DNA of 64,000 nt, from positions 992,001 to 1,056,000 of the forward strand of contig NZ_LT629737.1 in assembly GCF_900104765.1 (NCBI RefSeq), written 5' to 3'. The DNA is from Gillisia sp. Hel1_33_143. Lineage in GTDB: Bacteria > Bacteroidota > Bacteroidia > Flavobacteriales > Flavobacteriaceae. Below the pieces are notes generated by a model that searched no databases, was not told the DNA's origin, and saw only the letters and a program-made list of their open reading frames with translations. How positions within the stretch are numbered: position 1 is the first letter of the stretch; every line of letters starts with the position of its first letter. The position numbers and the translations under genes are program-made. Shown here in pieces: positions 25,714 through 35,342 of this stretch.

Positions 25714-26826
25714 ATGAATCTTTCTTACTGGGAGTATAAATCCTGGCTTTCCAATATAGATTACACCATTGTTGGCAGTGGTATTGTAGGCCTTAATGCG
25801 GCTTTGCATCTTAAAACCCAACATCCAAAAGCAACTATTCTGGTTATAGAAAGAGGAATGTTGCCCAACGGCGCAAGTACCAAAAATGCAGGTTTTGCAT
25901 GTTTTGGGAGTCTTTCTGAAATTCTCGATGATCTAAAATCACATTCTGAAGACGAAGTTTTAGAATTGATTAAAAAAAGAGTTGCAGGTTTACAACTACT
26001 TCGTGAAAACTTAGGAGATAAAACTATTGTCTACAAACCTTGGGGCGGATATGAACTTTTCTTGCCTCAAGACAAAGCACTCTTTCAAGAATGTATCTCC
26101 AAAATGGGTGCTGTCAACAAATTATTGAAGCCTGTATTTAAAGATGCAGTTTTTAGCGAAGGCAGCAACAATTTCAACTTTAAGAATATCGAAAATTCGC
26201 TTATTTTCAATCAATTTGAAGGGCAAATCAACACCGGAAAAATGATGGAAGCACTTTTACATAAAGTGCAGTCTGCTGGAATAAAGATCTTGAATAATGT
26301 GAATGTTTTGGAGTATTCAGAAAGCAATACTTCAGTAAAAGTTAAGACAGATAATTTCGAATTTGATACGCTAAAATTAGTGATCGCTACCAACGGTTTT
26401 GCTTCTAAACTTGGAATCGACAATGTGAAACCTGCAAGAGCTCAGGTATTGATCACTAAACCTATCAAGAATTTAAATATCAAGGGAACTTTCCATTTGG
26501 ATAAAGGCTATTATTATTTCAGAAATATAAATAATAGAATCTTGTTAGGTGGTGGTAGAAATTTAGATCTTAAAGGAGAAGAAACCACAGAATTGGTGCA
26601 AACAGATCTTATTCAGAATAGATTAGAACAACTTCTAAAAGAGACCATATTGCCGAATGAAACTGTGGAAATAGAGCAAAGATGGAGCGGAGTAATGGGC
26701 GTTGGAGATCAAAAAATAGTGATCGTAAAAAAATTGTCAGACAAGGTTAGTTGCGGGGTGCGTTTAGGCGGAATGGGCATAGCAATAGGAAGTTTAATAG
26801 GTAAAGAATTAGCAGAGATATCTTAA
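25714..26826 (+). CDS. FAD-dependent oxidoreductase, DAO (glycine/D-amino-acid oxidase) family
   Basis: A flavoprotein of about 370 residues. The dinucleotide-binding motif YTIVGSGIVGLNAALHL lies near residue 20, with the matching acidic residue in ILVIERG. NGASTKNAGFACFG is the flavin-contact segment typical of DAO proteins, and a C-terminal VGDQKIVIVKKL...GVRLGGMGIAIGS segment completes the FAD site. The substrate is unknown. The ATG at 25714 is preferred to the TTG just before it. The mtgA gene follows four bases later on the same strand. Confidence 0.85.
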   Translation: MNLSYWEYKSWLSNIDYTIVGSGIVGLNAALHLKTQHPKATILVIERGMLPNGASTKNAGFACFGSLSEILDDLKSHSEDEVLELIKKRVAGLQLLRENLGDKTIVYKPWGGYELFLPQDKALFQECISKMGAVNKLLKPVFKDAVFSEGSNNFNFKNIENSLIFNQFEGQINTGKMMEALLHKVQSAGIKILNNVNVLEYSESNTSVKVKTDNFEFDTLKLVIATNGFASKLGIDNVKPARAQVLITKPIKNLNIKGTFHLDKGYYYFRNINNRILLGGGRNLDLKGEETTELVQTDLIQNRLEQLLKETILPNETVEIEQRWSGVMGVGDQKIVIVKKLSDKVSCGVRLGGMGIAIGSLIGKELAEIS

Positions 26827-26830
26827 TTAT

Positions 26831-27499
26831 ATGAAACGAATATTTAAATTTTTCTTGAGACTTATTGGATGGTTATTTCTATTCAGTTTATTTATAGTCT
26901 TACTATACAAATGGGTTCCGGTGCCATTTACTTCTTTAATGGCTATTAGATATTTTGAAAATCCTTCAGAAGAAATAAAGCATGATTGGGTGCCTATAGA
27001 ATCTATTTCTCCTCATTTACAATTGGCGGTGATCTCCAGTGAAGATCAAAACTTTTTAAATCATAGTGGCTTTGATATGAATGCTATTGAAAAAGCTATT
27101 GAAAGAAATAAAACAGGAAAGAGAGTACGAGGTGCGAGTACCATTTCTCAACAAACTGCTAAGAATGTGTTTTTATGGCCAAACAGAAACTGGTTTAGAA
27201 AAGGAATGGAAGTTTATTTCACTTTTTTGATAGAAACTTTGTGGAGTAAAGAACGCATCTTAGAAGTCTATCTTAACAGTATAGAAATGGGAAAAGGAGT
27301 ATACGGGGCAGAAGCAGCTTCTCAATTATGGTTTAGAAAACCTGCAGCTAAACTTTCGGCTTATGAAGCTGCTGCAATTGCTGCAATTTTACCAAATCCA
27401 AGACTGTACAGAGCAAATCCTGCAAGTAGCTATATACAAGGAAGGAAATCTTGGATAGTGCGCCAAATGAATAATCATGGTCCTTTTAATTTAAAATAG
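26831..27499 (+). CDS. mtgA: Monofunctional peptidoglycan glycosyltransferase
   Basis: Polymerises lipid II into glycan strands at the inner membrane. The 222 residues start with one membrane anchor (about 8-30), followed by a GT51 domain with SSEDQNFLNHSGFD carrying the catalytic Glu, RGASTISQQTAKNVFLW, and ILEVYLNSIEMGKGVYGAEAAS. There is no transpeptidase domain, which sets it apart from class A penicillin-binding proteins. It is four bases downstream of the oxidoreductase gene. Confidence 0.95.
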   Translation: MKRIFKFFLRLIGWLFLFSLFIVLLYKWVPVPFTSLMAIRYFENPSEEIKHDWVPIESISPHLQLAVISSEDQNFLNHSGFDMNAIEKAIERNKTGKRVRGASTISQQTAKNVFLWPNRNWFRKGMEVYFTFLIETLWSKERILEVYLNSIEMGKGVYGAEAASQLWFRKPAAKLSAYEAAAIAAILPNPRLYRANPASSYIQGRKSWIVRQMNNHGPFNLK

Positions 27500-27517
27500 G
27501 CTCTTAAAATTTAAAGA

Positions 27518-27961
27518 TTGAAAGAACAATTATTTACTGCTTGTAAGGATTATTTAGAGGAAAGAATTAATAGAATTCAGTCTTCTTTAGAAGATCTTAA
27601 TGAGGCGCTTCAAAATGAAACCAAGAGCAGCGCTGGAGATAAATACGAAACTAGTAGAGAAATGATAAATACGGAAGTGAATAAACTTTCGGTGCAACTT
27701 CAGCAATTTAAGAAGCTTCAAGCTACGCTCGAAATGGCAAGAATTAGAAAAGATTCAACTACGGTTCAACTAGGTAGTGCGGTAAAAACTTCTGCAGCAA
27801 ATTATTTCTTAGCAATTCCTGCTGGCGAAATAAATTCAGGGAAAGAAAAATTTTATGCTATTGGTGTAAATTCTCCTGTGGCGCAAGCTTTAATGGGAAA
27901 AGCTGTAAGTGAAAACTTTAGTTTCAACGGGAAAGAAAATAAAATCTTAGATATTTTCTGA
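27518..27961 (+). CDS. GreA/GreB-like protein (coiled-coil plus FKBP-like C-terminal domain)
   Basis: A 147-residue protein in two parts. Residues about 1-75 form a charged coiled-coil (LEERINRIQSSLEDLNEALQ). Residues about 85-147 match the C-terminal domain of Gre factors: VQLGSAVKTSAANYFLAIPAG and NSPVAQALMGKAVSENFSF resemble GreA's SPIARALIGK block. It may be an RNA-polymerase secondary-channel protein, but the acidic tip residues of true Gre factors are not confirmed. Homologues may carry a misleading 3-oxoacyl-ACP synthase label, for which nothing here gives support. Translation starts at a TTG (27518); an in-frame TAA at 27512-27514 excludes an upstream start. Confidence 0.7.
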   Translation: MKEQLFTACKDYLEERINRIQSSLEDLNEALQNETKSSAGDKYETSREMINTEVNKLSVQLQQFKKLQATLEMARIRKDSTTVQLGSAVKTSAANYFLAIPAGEINSGKEKFYAIGVNSPVAQALMGKAVSENFSFNGKENKILDIF

Positions 27962-27962
27962 C

Positions 27963-28928
27963 CTAACTTCGTTTTGTAATAATAGCTTCAGAAACTTTAA
28001 TCCCTACGATCTCATTTATTTCTAATGCCGAAGCATTTTCAAAAAAGATAGTTTGTCCGGAAAGAGCTGCTTTAATTAAATATGCATTTCCTTTAAAATA
28101 GCTTTTCAACACTTTTACTTTCAGCTTGGAAGATTTAGAAATTTTGATCTCATCTGGATATAGTAAGATCTTCTTTTTACTATTAGCATCTGGAGAGAAT
28201 TGATTTAAATGGATCTCGTTCACATCCCCAAAAAGCGAAGCCACATATTTATCTTTTGGATGCTGATATAAATTAAAAGGAGCGTCCTTAGCGTGAATTT
28301 TGGTATTCTTCAGCACAATGGTTTCATCTGCAAAAGAAAGCGCATCTGTGCTATCGTGAGTGGCTATAATGCAAGTAATATTCTTTTCTTTGAGATAAGC
28401 AAAGAGTCTTCTCCTCAAATTATTCTTTCTAAAATGGTCTATATGGCTAAAAGGCTCATCCAGCAAGATCAATTCCGGTTCGTTTGCTAAAGCTCTGGCA
28501 AGTGCTACCCTTTGTTGCTGGCCACCGCTTAATTTGCTGGCTTTTACATTGGCCATGTCTTGCATTTCTACCACACCCAACAATTCTTTGATCCTGCGCT
28601 TTTTTTTGACAGGATACATGTTGCTAAGATATTTTCCCACATTTTCCTGAACACTTAATGGAGGCATCAGATCAAAATCTTGCGCAAGGTATTTTATAAA
28701 ATCTTCTCCGGGAACCAAATTAAAAGTAGGACCTAAAAGCTCTTTTCCATTCCAAGTAATAATTCCGTCTGTATGATGCAACCCATAAATGAGCTGAAGT
28801 AAGGTGCTTTTTCCACATCCGCTGGCTCCTATAATTGAAACATTTTGACCTTTTTCTATTTTTAAGTTGATATTCTTTAAAATTGGAGTTTTATCATAAG
28901 AAAAAGAAACATTTTTCAATTGTAGCAT
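27963..28928 (-). CDS. ABC transporter ATP-binding protein with TOBE-like C-terminal domain
   Basis: A 321-residue ATPase of the PotA/FbpC-like importer group. It has Walker A GASGCGKST near residue 36, signature LSGGQQQRVALARAL, Walker B LILLDEPF and the switch His in ATHDSTDAL. Residues about 230-321 resemble a TOBE regulatory domain (ILLYPDEIKIS...FKGNAYLIKAAL). No permease or binding protein is adjacent, so its partner and substrate are unknown. It is convergent with the Gre-like gene, one base apart. Confidence 0.85.
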   Translation of the reverse strand: MLQLKNVSFSYDKTPILKNINLKIEKGQNVSIIGASGCGKSTLLQLIYGLHHTDGIITWNGKELLGPTFNLVPGEDFIKYLAQDFDLMPPLSVQENVGKYLSNMYPVKKKRRIKELLGVVEMQDMANVKASKLSGGQQQRVALARALANEPELILLDEPFSHIDHFRKNNLRRRLFAYLKEKNITCIIATHDSTDALSFADETIVLKNTKIHAKDAPFNLYQHPKDKYVASLFGDVNEIHLNQFSPDANSKKKILLYPDEIKISKSSKLKVKVLKSYFKGNAYLIKAALSGQTIFFENASALEINEIVGIKVSEAIITKRS

Positions 28929-28985
28929 AGAAGCAGTTTTAGTAGGTGATAAATTTAAGATAAACTTTTTAGGCTTTCTACAAAG

Positions 28986-29018
28986 AAAAAGACCCCTGAA
29001 GTTATTTCAGAGGTCTTT
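28986..29018 (-). terminator. Intrinsic terminator of the prolyl oligopeptidase gene
   Basis: On the minus strand, AAAGACCTCTGAAATAAC pairs with TTCAGGGGTCTTT and is followed by TTCTTT. It begins about 35 bases beyond the stop codon. Confidence 0.75.
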
Positions 29019-29051
29019 ATAAATAGTTAATTTCAACTAAAATTCGATTAT

Positions 29052-31214
29052 TTACATCTTATTCGGCAAACTTTTGAAACCCATATTGTAAAGGGTAAAA
29101 GCAAATATATCTGCATATTCCTCTATGATCATAGCTGTTGGTTTCCCCGCTCCATGACCAGCTTTGGTTTCAATTCTAATAAGAACAGGTGCATCTCCCG
29201 CTTGTTTTTCTTGTAATTCTGCAGCAAATTTAAAGGAGTGTGCAGGTACCACTCTATCATCATGATCTCCGGTAGTTACCATAGTTGCCGGATATTTAGT
29301 TCCCTTTTTTACATTATGAACAGGAGAATAAGCGTAGATGTAATCAAACATTTCTTTGCTGTCTTCGGAAGTTCCATAATCATAAGCCCATCCGGCTCCT
29401 GCTGTAAAGGTGTGATATCTCAACATATCCATAACACCCACTGCAGGTAATGCTACCTTCATAAGATCTGGACGTTGCGTCATTGTTGCCCCAACCAATA
29501 ATCCTCCGTTAGACCCACCTCTTACGGCTAAATAGTCGCTTGAAGTATATTTATTATCGATTAGATATTGAGCTGCCGCTATAAAATCATCAAACACATT
29601 TTGCTTTTTCATTTTGATCCCTGCATCATGCCACTCTTTTCCATATTCTCCACCACCTCTTAAATTAGGCACTGCATAAATACCACCTTGTTCCATCCAA
29701 ACGGCGTTGGCAATGCTAAAAGAAGGCGTTAAGCTAATATTGAATCCGCCATAACCGTAAAGTATGGTTGGATTTTTACCATCTAATTGCACTCCTTTTT
29801 TATGAGTGATGATCATTGGGACTTTAGTTCCATCTTTTGATGTAAAGAAAATCTGCTTGCTTTCATACGCTGAAGGGTCAAAGTCTATATCTGGTTTATT
29901 ATATAATTCAGATTCTCCTGCTTTGATCTCATATTTGTAAATACTACCCGGAGTTACGTAATTTGTAAAAGAATAGTACAATACTTTTTCTTCTTTTTTA
30001 GCACCAAAACCTCCTGCAGAACCAATTCCCGGAAGTTCAATTTCTCTCACTAATTTCCCGTCATAATCAAACTGTTTTACTTTAGAAACTGCATCTACCA
30101 TATAATTGGCAAAAAAGTAACCACCTCCCGTAGAAGGGGTAAGTACGTTTTTGGTTTCAGGAATAAAATCTTTCCAATTTTCTGGAGTTGGATTAGAAGC
30201 ATCTGCTGTTACTATTCTTCCATTAGGAGCATCTTTATTAGTGAAAATGAAAAGTTTAGAACCATCATTTTCCATTACATAAGAATCTGTTTCCTCATTG
30301 TCTAGAATAGTGATCAATTCTGGATTGTCTTTGGTAAGATCCATCATGAATAATTTCCCGCCAGATGTAGAATTTCGAGCAGAGATATACAAGTAATTAT
30401 TATCTTCTGAAACACTTCCACCTACATACCGATGTTTTTGGGCTGCAGTAGCTCCAAAAACCAATTTATCATCTTTTTGATTTGTACCTAATTTATGATA
30501 GAATAACCGATGCTGATCTGTTTTTGCTGAAAGCTCGCTTCCTTCTGGCTTTTCATAACTAGAATAGTAAAACCCTTCGTCGCCTTTCCAAGAAAGGCCA
30601 CTGAACTTCACGTCTCTCAATGTATCTTCTACTATTTCTTTAGTTTCAGCATCTAAGATCAAGATCTTTCTCCAATCGCTTCCACCTTCAGAAATACTAT
30701 AGGCCGCTTTTTTTCCATTTTTTGAAAAACTCATTCCGCCTAATGAAGTAGTTCCGTCTTCACTAAATTTATTCGGATCCAGAAAAACTTCCGCTTCTCC
30801 ATCATCTCCTTTTTTGCGATAAATTACATACTGATTTTGCAACCCATCATTCTTATAAAAATAGATATAGTCTCCTTCTGTAAAAGGAGCACCAAGTTTT
30901 TCGTAATTCCAAAGCTTGGTTAAACGCTCGTTCAAATCTTTGCGATATGGAATTTTTTCTAAATAATTAAAGGTGACTTCATTTTCGGCCTTTACCCAGT
31001 TCTCTGTAGCTTCACTTCTGTCATCTTCCAGCCAACGATACGGGTCTTTTACTTTGGTTCCAAAATAATCTGTTACCGTATCTACTTTTTTAGTTTGTGG
31101 ATATTTCAAATTTGTTGATTTGTCGTTAGTATGATTTTTATCATGCTCCTGTGCATTGGCAAGGGGAGCGGTAAGCATTAAACATATCGACAGTAATTGT
31201 AATTTATTCTTCAT
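29052..31214 (-). CDS. Prolyl oligopeptidase family serine peptidase (S9A), secreted
   Basis: Cleaves short peptides after proline; probably periplasmic. A signal peptide (residues 1-21, ending PLANAQ) precedes an N-terminal seven-bladed propeller (about 100-450) and an alpha/beta-hydrolase domain. The catalytic triad is visible: Ser in [11 protein letters not shown], Asp in DHDDRVVP and His in KAGHGAGKP. The length of 720 residues is normal for the family. It is a single gene with its own terminator. Confidence 0.95.
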   Translation of the reverse strand: MKNKLQLLSICLMLTAPLANAQEHDKNHTNDKSTNLKYPQTKKVDTVTDYFGTKVKDPYRWLEDDRSEATENWVKAENEVTFNYLEKIPYRKDLNERLTKLWNYEKLGAPFTEGDYIYFYKNDGLQNQYVIYRKKGDDGEAEVFLDPNKFSEDGTTSLGGMSFSKNGKKAAYSISEGGSDWRKILILDAETKEIVEDTLRDVKFSGLSWKGDEGFYYSSYEKPEGSELSAKTDQHRLFYHKLGTNQKDDKLVFGATAAQKHRYVGGSVSEDNNYLYISARNSTSGGKLFMMDLTKDNPELITILDNEETDSYVMENDGSKLFIFTNKDAPNGRIVTADASNPTPENWKDFIPETKNVLTPSTGGGYFFANYMVDAVSKVKQFDYDGKLVREIELPGIGSAGGFGAKKEEKVLYYSFTNYVTPGSIYKYEIKAGESELYNKPDIDFDPSAYESKQIFFTSKDGTKVPMIITHKKGVQLDGKNPTILYGYGGFNISLTPSFSIANAVWMEQGGIYAVPNLRGGGEYGKEWHDAGIKMKKQNVFDDFIAAAQYLIDNKYTSSDYLAVRGGSNGGLLVGATMTQRPDLMKVALPAVGVMDMLRYHTFTAGAGWAYDYGTSEDSKEMFDYIYAYSPVHNVKKGTKYPATMVTTGDHDDRVVPAHSFKFAAELQEKQAGDAPVLIRIETKAGHGAGKPTAMIIEEYADIFAFTLYNMGFKSLPNKM

Positions 31215-31386
31215 ATGTTGATATTTTTTGATTCGTAGTATTGACGCAATGTGTATCTGAATTAAATTCTTACTAAGATCATTTTATATTATTGAAATTA
31301 AATCGTCTTTAAATTTAATACAAAATGCCCATAAGTTGAAATCTTACAGGCATTTAGATTTTATTTTTGATCTTTTGTATTGAATT

Positions 31387-31440
31387 GTCGCATCGAGCGG
31401 AGTCGAAGGGTTAAGACATCTCGGCTCCGCTCGATGTGAC
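31387..31440. repeat. Inverted repeat with 20-nt arms downstream of asd
   Basis: The arms GTCGCATCGAGCGGAGTCGA (31387-31406) and 31421-31440 are reverse complements except at two positions, both of which allow G-U pairing in RNA on one strand. They enclose a 14-nt loop. The block lies 20 bp past the asd stop codon and is GC-rich against its surroundings. It may be a terminator-like 3' hairpin or an interspersed repeat. Confidence 0.7.
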
Positions 31441-31460
31441 AGAAGGTTTTCATTTTGAGA

Positions 31461-32450
31461 TTAAACCAAATTGTGACTCACCAAATATTCCGCAATTTGC
31501 ACAGCATTGGTAGCAGCTCCTTTTCTTAAGTTATCTGCAACTATCCACATATTCAAAGTATTTGGTTGCGAATAATCTCTTCGTATTCTACCCACAAACA
31601 CATCATCTTTTCCTTCCGCATAAATAGGCATCGGATACGTATTTACAGAGGGATTGTCCTGTACAGTAACTCCAGGAAAATCATTCAATAACTTTCTAAC
31701 GTCATTTTCATCGAAATCATTTTCAAATTGAACATTTACCGATTCGCTATGCCCTCCAACAACTGGAATTCTAATAGCGGTTGCCGAAACATTTACGCTA
31801 TCATCTCCAAGGATCTTTTTGGTTTCGTTCACCAATTTCATTTCTTCTTTGGTGTATCCATTATCCATAAACACATCGCAATGAGGAATAGCGTTTCTAT
31901 GAATAGGATACGGATAAGCCATTTCGCCTTTTTCCTCTTTATATTCGTTTTTTAACTGCTTTACCGCCTTAACCCCAGTTCCCGTTATAGACTGATACGT
32001 AGAAACTACTACTCTTTTAATCTTGTACGCATCGTGTAGTGGCTTTAAAGCCATTAGCATTTGGATGGTAGAACAGTTTGGATTGGCAATAATCTTATCT
32101 TCTTTACTCAACTCATTGGCATTGATCTCCGGAATGATCAATTTCTTATTTGGATGCATTCTCCATGCAGAAGAATTGTCGATAACTGTAGTTCCAACCT
32201 CAGCAAACTTAGGCGCCCATTCTAAAGATGTATCTCCTCCCGCAGAAAATAACGCAAGATCTGGTTTTAAACTAACGGCTTCTTCAAGGCCAATAACTTT
32301 GTATTTTTTATTTCTGAAACTGATCTCTGTTCCCACAGATTTTTCTGAAGCAACAGGATAAAGCTCAGTGACTTCAAAATTTCTTTCTTCTAAAACTTTT
32401 AGTATAATATTTCCTACCATTCCGGTGGCTCCAACTACTGCAATTTTCAT
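31461..32450 (-). CDS. asd: Aspartate-semialdehyde dehydrogenase
   Basis: NADPH-dependent reduction of aspartyl phosphate, leading to lysine/diaminopimelate, threonine and methionine. The 329-residue protein starts at the ATG at 32450 with KIAVVGATGMVGNIILKVLEE, the nucleotide-binding loop; an upstream in-frame start would add 19 unlikely residues. It has the active-site cysteine in IANPNCSTIQM and GGHSESVNVQF with the catalytic His. A TACCTTTG at 32476-32483 on this strand could be its -7 element. Confidence 0.96.
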   Translation of the reverse strand: MKIAVVGATGMVGNIILKVLEERNFEVTELYPVASEKSVGTEISFRNKKYKVIGLEEAVSLKPDLALFSAGGDTSLEWAPKFAEVGTTVIDNSSAWRMHPNKKLIIPEINANELSKEDKIIANPNCSTIQMLMALKPLHDAYKIKRVVVSTYQSITGTGVKAVKQLKNEYKEEKGEMAYPYPIHRNAIPHCDVFMDNGYTKEEMKLVNETKKILGDDSVNVSATAIRIPVVGGHSESVNVQFENDFDENDVRKLLNDFPGVTVQDNPSVNTYPMPIYAEGKDDVFVGRIRRDYSQPNTLNMWIVADNLRKGAATNAVQIAEYLVSHNLV

Positions 32451-32566
32451 ATGAACTATTTTAATAAACTGAATGCAAAGGTATATTACATGAAATAATC
32501 TAGGCATCTAGAAATCACATAATTTATAACTACATCTTTAAATTAAACACAATTCTAATTTTTGTG

Positions 32567-32595
32567 TAAAAAAATACCCCGCTTTCACGGGGTTT
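32567..32595 (-). terminator. Intrinsic terminator of the mscL operon
   Basis: On the minus strand, ACCCCGTGAAAGCGGGGT is followed by ATTTTTTT, about 40 bases after the stop of the 82-residue gene. Confidence 0.75.
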
Positions 32596-32634
32596 GGTTG
32601 TTAAAATATGTAGTGTAGCGGTAAGCGTACTTCT

Positions 32635-32883
32635 TTATTTTAGATATAACTCTTTGAAATGTTCAACTCTTAGTCCTCTATAGAACATTTTCCAAATTTC
32701 ATTTTTTTCAATCACTCCCTTACTTACAAGTCTCAGACCATCTATATAAGTTCTGTAAATTAAAGTATATGTAAAGAGAAAGCTTACAAAAACCAAAGAG
32801 TTAATATTGAACATTCTCAAAAAGAAGATCATTAGAACCAATGGTGTTATGATAGCAAAGTAATAAAAGTAGATATTTTTCAT
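32635..32883 (-). CDS. Small membrane protein of unknown function, 82 aa
   Basis: No family is recognised. There are two hydrophobic segments (about 3-23 and 27-47, FYYFAIITPLVLMIFFLRMF and then LVFVSFLFTYTLIY), followed by a charged tail (KGVIEKNEIWKMFYRGL). The ATG is one base after the mscL stop codon, so it is probably co-translated with the channel gene. A direct functional link is not shown. Confidence 0.65.
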   Translation of the reverse strand: MKNIYFYYFAIITPLVLMIFFLRMFNINSLVFVSFLFTYTLIYRTYIDGLRLVSKGVIEKNEIWKMFYRGLRVEHFKELYLK

Positions 32884-32884
32884 T

Positions 32885-33310
32885 TTAAGAGTTTTGCTTT
32901 TTCAGCTCATCACGAATTTCAATCAACAATTCTTCTTGGGTTGGTCCTTTTGGCGCTGGAGCAGCTTCTTCTTCTTTTTTCTTAGTCTTTTCATAAGCTC
33001 TTAAAAATAAGAATACAAAAAGTCCTACTAAAATAAAGTAGATAATTGCCTGAATAAGATTTCCATATGTTAGCACAGCAGCTTCAGCTTCTTGAGCAGC
33101 TTCTAGCGTTGCATATTTAGTGCCGTCTAAAGAAATAAATTTCTGAGAGAAATCTGCACCCCCGGTTAATACTCCAATAATAGGCATAAAAATATCTGCC
33201 ACTACAGATGCTATTACTTTATTAAAAGCAGCACCAATTACTACAGCAGTAGCAAGCGCAACTATATCCTTCTTCATTAAGAAGGCTTTGAAATCCTGAA
33301 AAAAAGCCAT
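32885..33310 (-). CDS. mscL: Large-conductance mechanosensitive channel
   Basis: A pentameric inner-membrane valve that opens on osmotic downshock. The 141 residues have the amphipathic N-terminal helix and TM1 ([27 protein letters not shown]), the conserved [12 protein letters not shown]2 (about 80-105, [18 protein letters not shown]) and a charged C-terminal bundle. The periplasmic loop carries an inserted [16 protein letters not shown] stretch, as is common in Bacteroidota. Confidence 0.96.
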   Translation of the reverse strand: MAFFQDFKAFLMKKDIVALATAVVIGAAFNKVIASVVADIFMPIIGVLTGGADFSQKFISLDGTKYATLEAAQEAEAAVLTYGNLIQAIIYFILVGLFVFLFLRAYEKTKKKEEEAAPAPKGPTQEELLIEIRDELKKQNS

Positions 33311-33385
33311 ATATGTTAGTTAAATAGTTAGTTTGTAAGCAATTTAGCTAAAAAATTAAAAGCTGTGCTAACTTTCTTTTTATAA

Positions 33386-34495
33386 TTACTGAATTATCAC
33401 TCTCTTAACGCGCTGAGAAATTCCGGTAATAAGTTCGTAAGAGATCGTATTTCCTGTTTCAGCAAAATCTGTAGCCGGTTGAGGTCCTCCAAATATAATT
33501 ACTTCATCTCCATCTGTACAATCAATCCCGGTGATATTTATCATTAACATATCCATACACACATTTCCGATAATAGGTGCATACTTACCATTAACAATTA
33601 CCCCTGCTCTTCCATTTCCATACTGGCGATTTATTCCATCTGCATGACCTATAGGCAATACGGCGATCTTTGTTTTATCTGAAGCGATAAATGCTCTATT
33701 ATATCCCACAGATTCTCCTGGTTCAATATTATGAATTTGAGAGATTATAGTTTTTAAGGTTCCTATTGGCTTTAGGTGTTTAGAGACTTCACTATCATTT
33801 CCAAATCCATAAAGGCCAATACCACTTCTAACCATATCATGAGCAGCTTCAGGATAATTCATAATTCCGGATGTATTGCATAGATGTAATAAAGGTCTGT
33901 AACCTAAAGCTTCTACGAGCTTGTGTGCCATATTTCTAAATTTATTGATCTGCCCTAAAGTGAATTCTCGTTCTTTCCAGTCTTCACTTGCTGCTAAATG
34001 AGAGAAGATGCCTTTTACTTTTATAGCACTTGTTTGGGAAAGTAACGTTAAAACCTCATCCAATTCTACTTCGTCGAAACCAAGTCTGTTCAGGCCTGTA
34101 TTCAGTTTTAGATGAACAGGGTAATCTTTTACTCCTAATCTTTCTGCCGTCTGTATGAATTCTGTTAATACAAAATGGCTATACACACTAGGTTCCAGAC
34201 AATGATCAATTACTTCTTCAAAATTTACAGATTGCGGATGTAATACTAGAATAGAATTCTCTATTCCTGCCTTACGTAAAGAAATGCCTTCGTAAGTATA
34301 TGCTACCGCAAAATAATCTACACCAAGTTCACTTAATTTTTGAGAGATTACTTCTGCTTTACTTCCATAGCCATAGGCTTTTACCACTGCCATGAATTTT
34401 ACATCTTTGGGAGTTTTAGAACGTAGATATTTATAATTATGAGCCAATGCCCCTAGATCTATTTCAAGGGTTGTTTCTCTCGTTTTATTTGTCAA
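33386..34495 (-). CDS. alr: Alanine racemase
   Basis: A PLP enzyme making D-alanine for peptidoglycan. The PLP lysine is in KFMAVVKAYGYGSKA near residue 39. Other conserved segments are LKLNTGLNRLGF, LHLCNTSGIM, RSGIGLYGFG, VGYNRAFIASDKTKIAVLPIGHADG with the catalytic tyrosine, and NVCMDMLMINI. The 369-residue length is normal. Translation begins at the TTG at 34495; the tdk stop codon is in the same frame two codons upstream, so no earlier start exists. It forms a tight operon with tdk. Confidence 0.95.
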   Translation of the reverse strand: MTNKTRETTLEIDLGALAHNYKYLRSKTPKDVKFMAVVKAYGYGSKAEVISQKLSELGVDYFAVAYTYEGISLRKAGIENSILVLHPQSVNFEEVIDHCLEPSVYSHFVLTEFIQTAERLGVKDYPVHLKLNTGLNRLGFDEVELDEVLTLLSQTSAIKVKGIFSHLAASEDWKEREFTLGQINKFRNMAHKLVEALGYRPLLHLCNTSGIMNYPEAAHDMVRSGIGLYGFGNDSEVSKHLKPIGTLKTIISQIHNIEPGESVGYNRAFIASDKTKIAVLPIGHADGINRQYGNGRAGVIVNGKYAPIIGNVCMDMLMINITGIDCTDGDEVIIFGGPQPATDFAETGNTISYELITGISQRVKRVIIQ

Positions 34496-34498
34496 AAT

Positions 34499-35134
34499 CT
34501 AATGTTTTTTAGGATCTATAGGTTGAGCGCTGTTTACAGGAATATTTTTTATGCGTTCTTTAAGCATTGCTTTATAATAAGCACCTCTGCTTAAAGGCTC
34601 ATATTCTTCATTTTCACCAAGAAATACAAGATCATCATTCACTGCTTTTCTGTAGCTAAATTGTGCGAGATTTCCGGTTCTTGTACATACTGCATGAACT
34701 TTAGTTACATATTCTGCGGTGGCCATTAAATTAGGCATGGGGCCAAACGGATTTCCTTTAAAATCCATATCTAGTCCTGCAACTATTACCCGCACTCCTC
34801 TGTTGGCAAGATCATTACAAACCGTTACGATCTCATCATCAAAGAATTGAGCTTCATCTATTCCAACCACATCACAACCATCTGCCAGTAATCTAATATT
34901 AGAAGCAGAGGGAACAGGTGTAGATCTTATTTCGTTAGAATCGTGAGACACCACCATTTCTTCGTGATATCTTGTGTCTATTGCGGGTTTAAAGATCTCT
35001 ACCTTTTGTTTTGCAAATTGAGCTCTTTTTAATCTACGTATCAATTCTTCGGTTTTACCGGAAAACATGGAGCCGCAGATTACTTCAATCCATCCAAATT
35101 GCTCTTTGTGATTTACTGTATTTTCGAGAAACAT
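34499..35134 (-). CDS. tdk: Thymidine kinase
   Basis: Phosphorylates thymidine in nucleotide salvage. The 211 residues carry the P-loop [18 protein letters not shown] near residue 22, the Walker B-like [12 protein letters not shown], and the lasso/zinc region around [13 protein letters not shown]. It shows only part of the usual cysteine set. It is followed within four bases by alr. The divergent gap before the next gene (about 200 bp) contains a -7-like TAAATTTG at 35231-35238 for the rightward gene. Confidence 0.95.
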   Translation of the reverse strand: MFLENTVNHKEQFGWIEVICGSMFSGKTEELIRRLKRAQFAKQKVEIFKPAIDTRYHEEMVVSHDSNEIRSTPVPSASNIRLLADGCDVVGIDEAQFFDDEIVTVCNDLANRGVRVIVAGLDMDFKGNPFGPMPNLMATAEYVTKVHAVCTRTGNLAQFSYRKAVNDDLVFLGENEEYEPLSRGAYYKAMLKERIKNIPVNSAQPIDPKKH

Positions 35135-35342
35135 TTTGTAATTTTCAGTGCCGAATAGGAATAGTTCCTATTTCGCATAAAGTTGACACAAATTTATTAA
35201 AAATACAACCTGCCTCAAGGCTAGGTTCTCTAAATTTGTGAACTATGAAGCAAGAATTTATTACAAACGTAGTTTTATAAATTGGTAAAATAATTGCAAT
35301 TGTAAGCTTACACTGTTCTACTTAACTTAAACACAACCTGTG

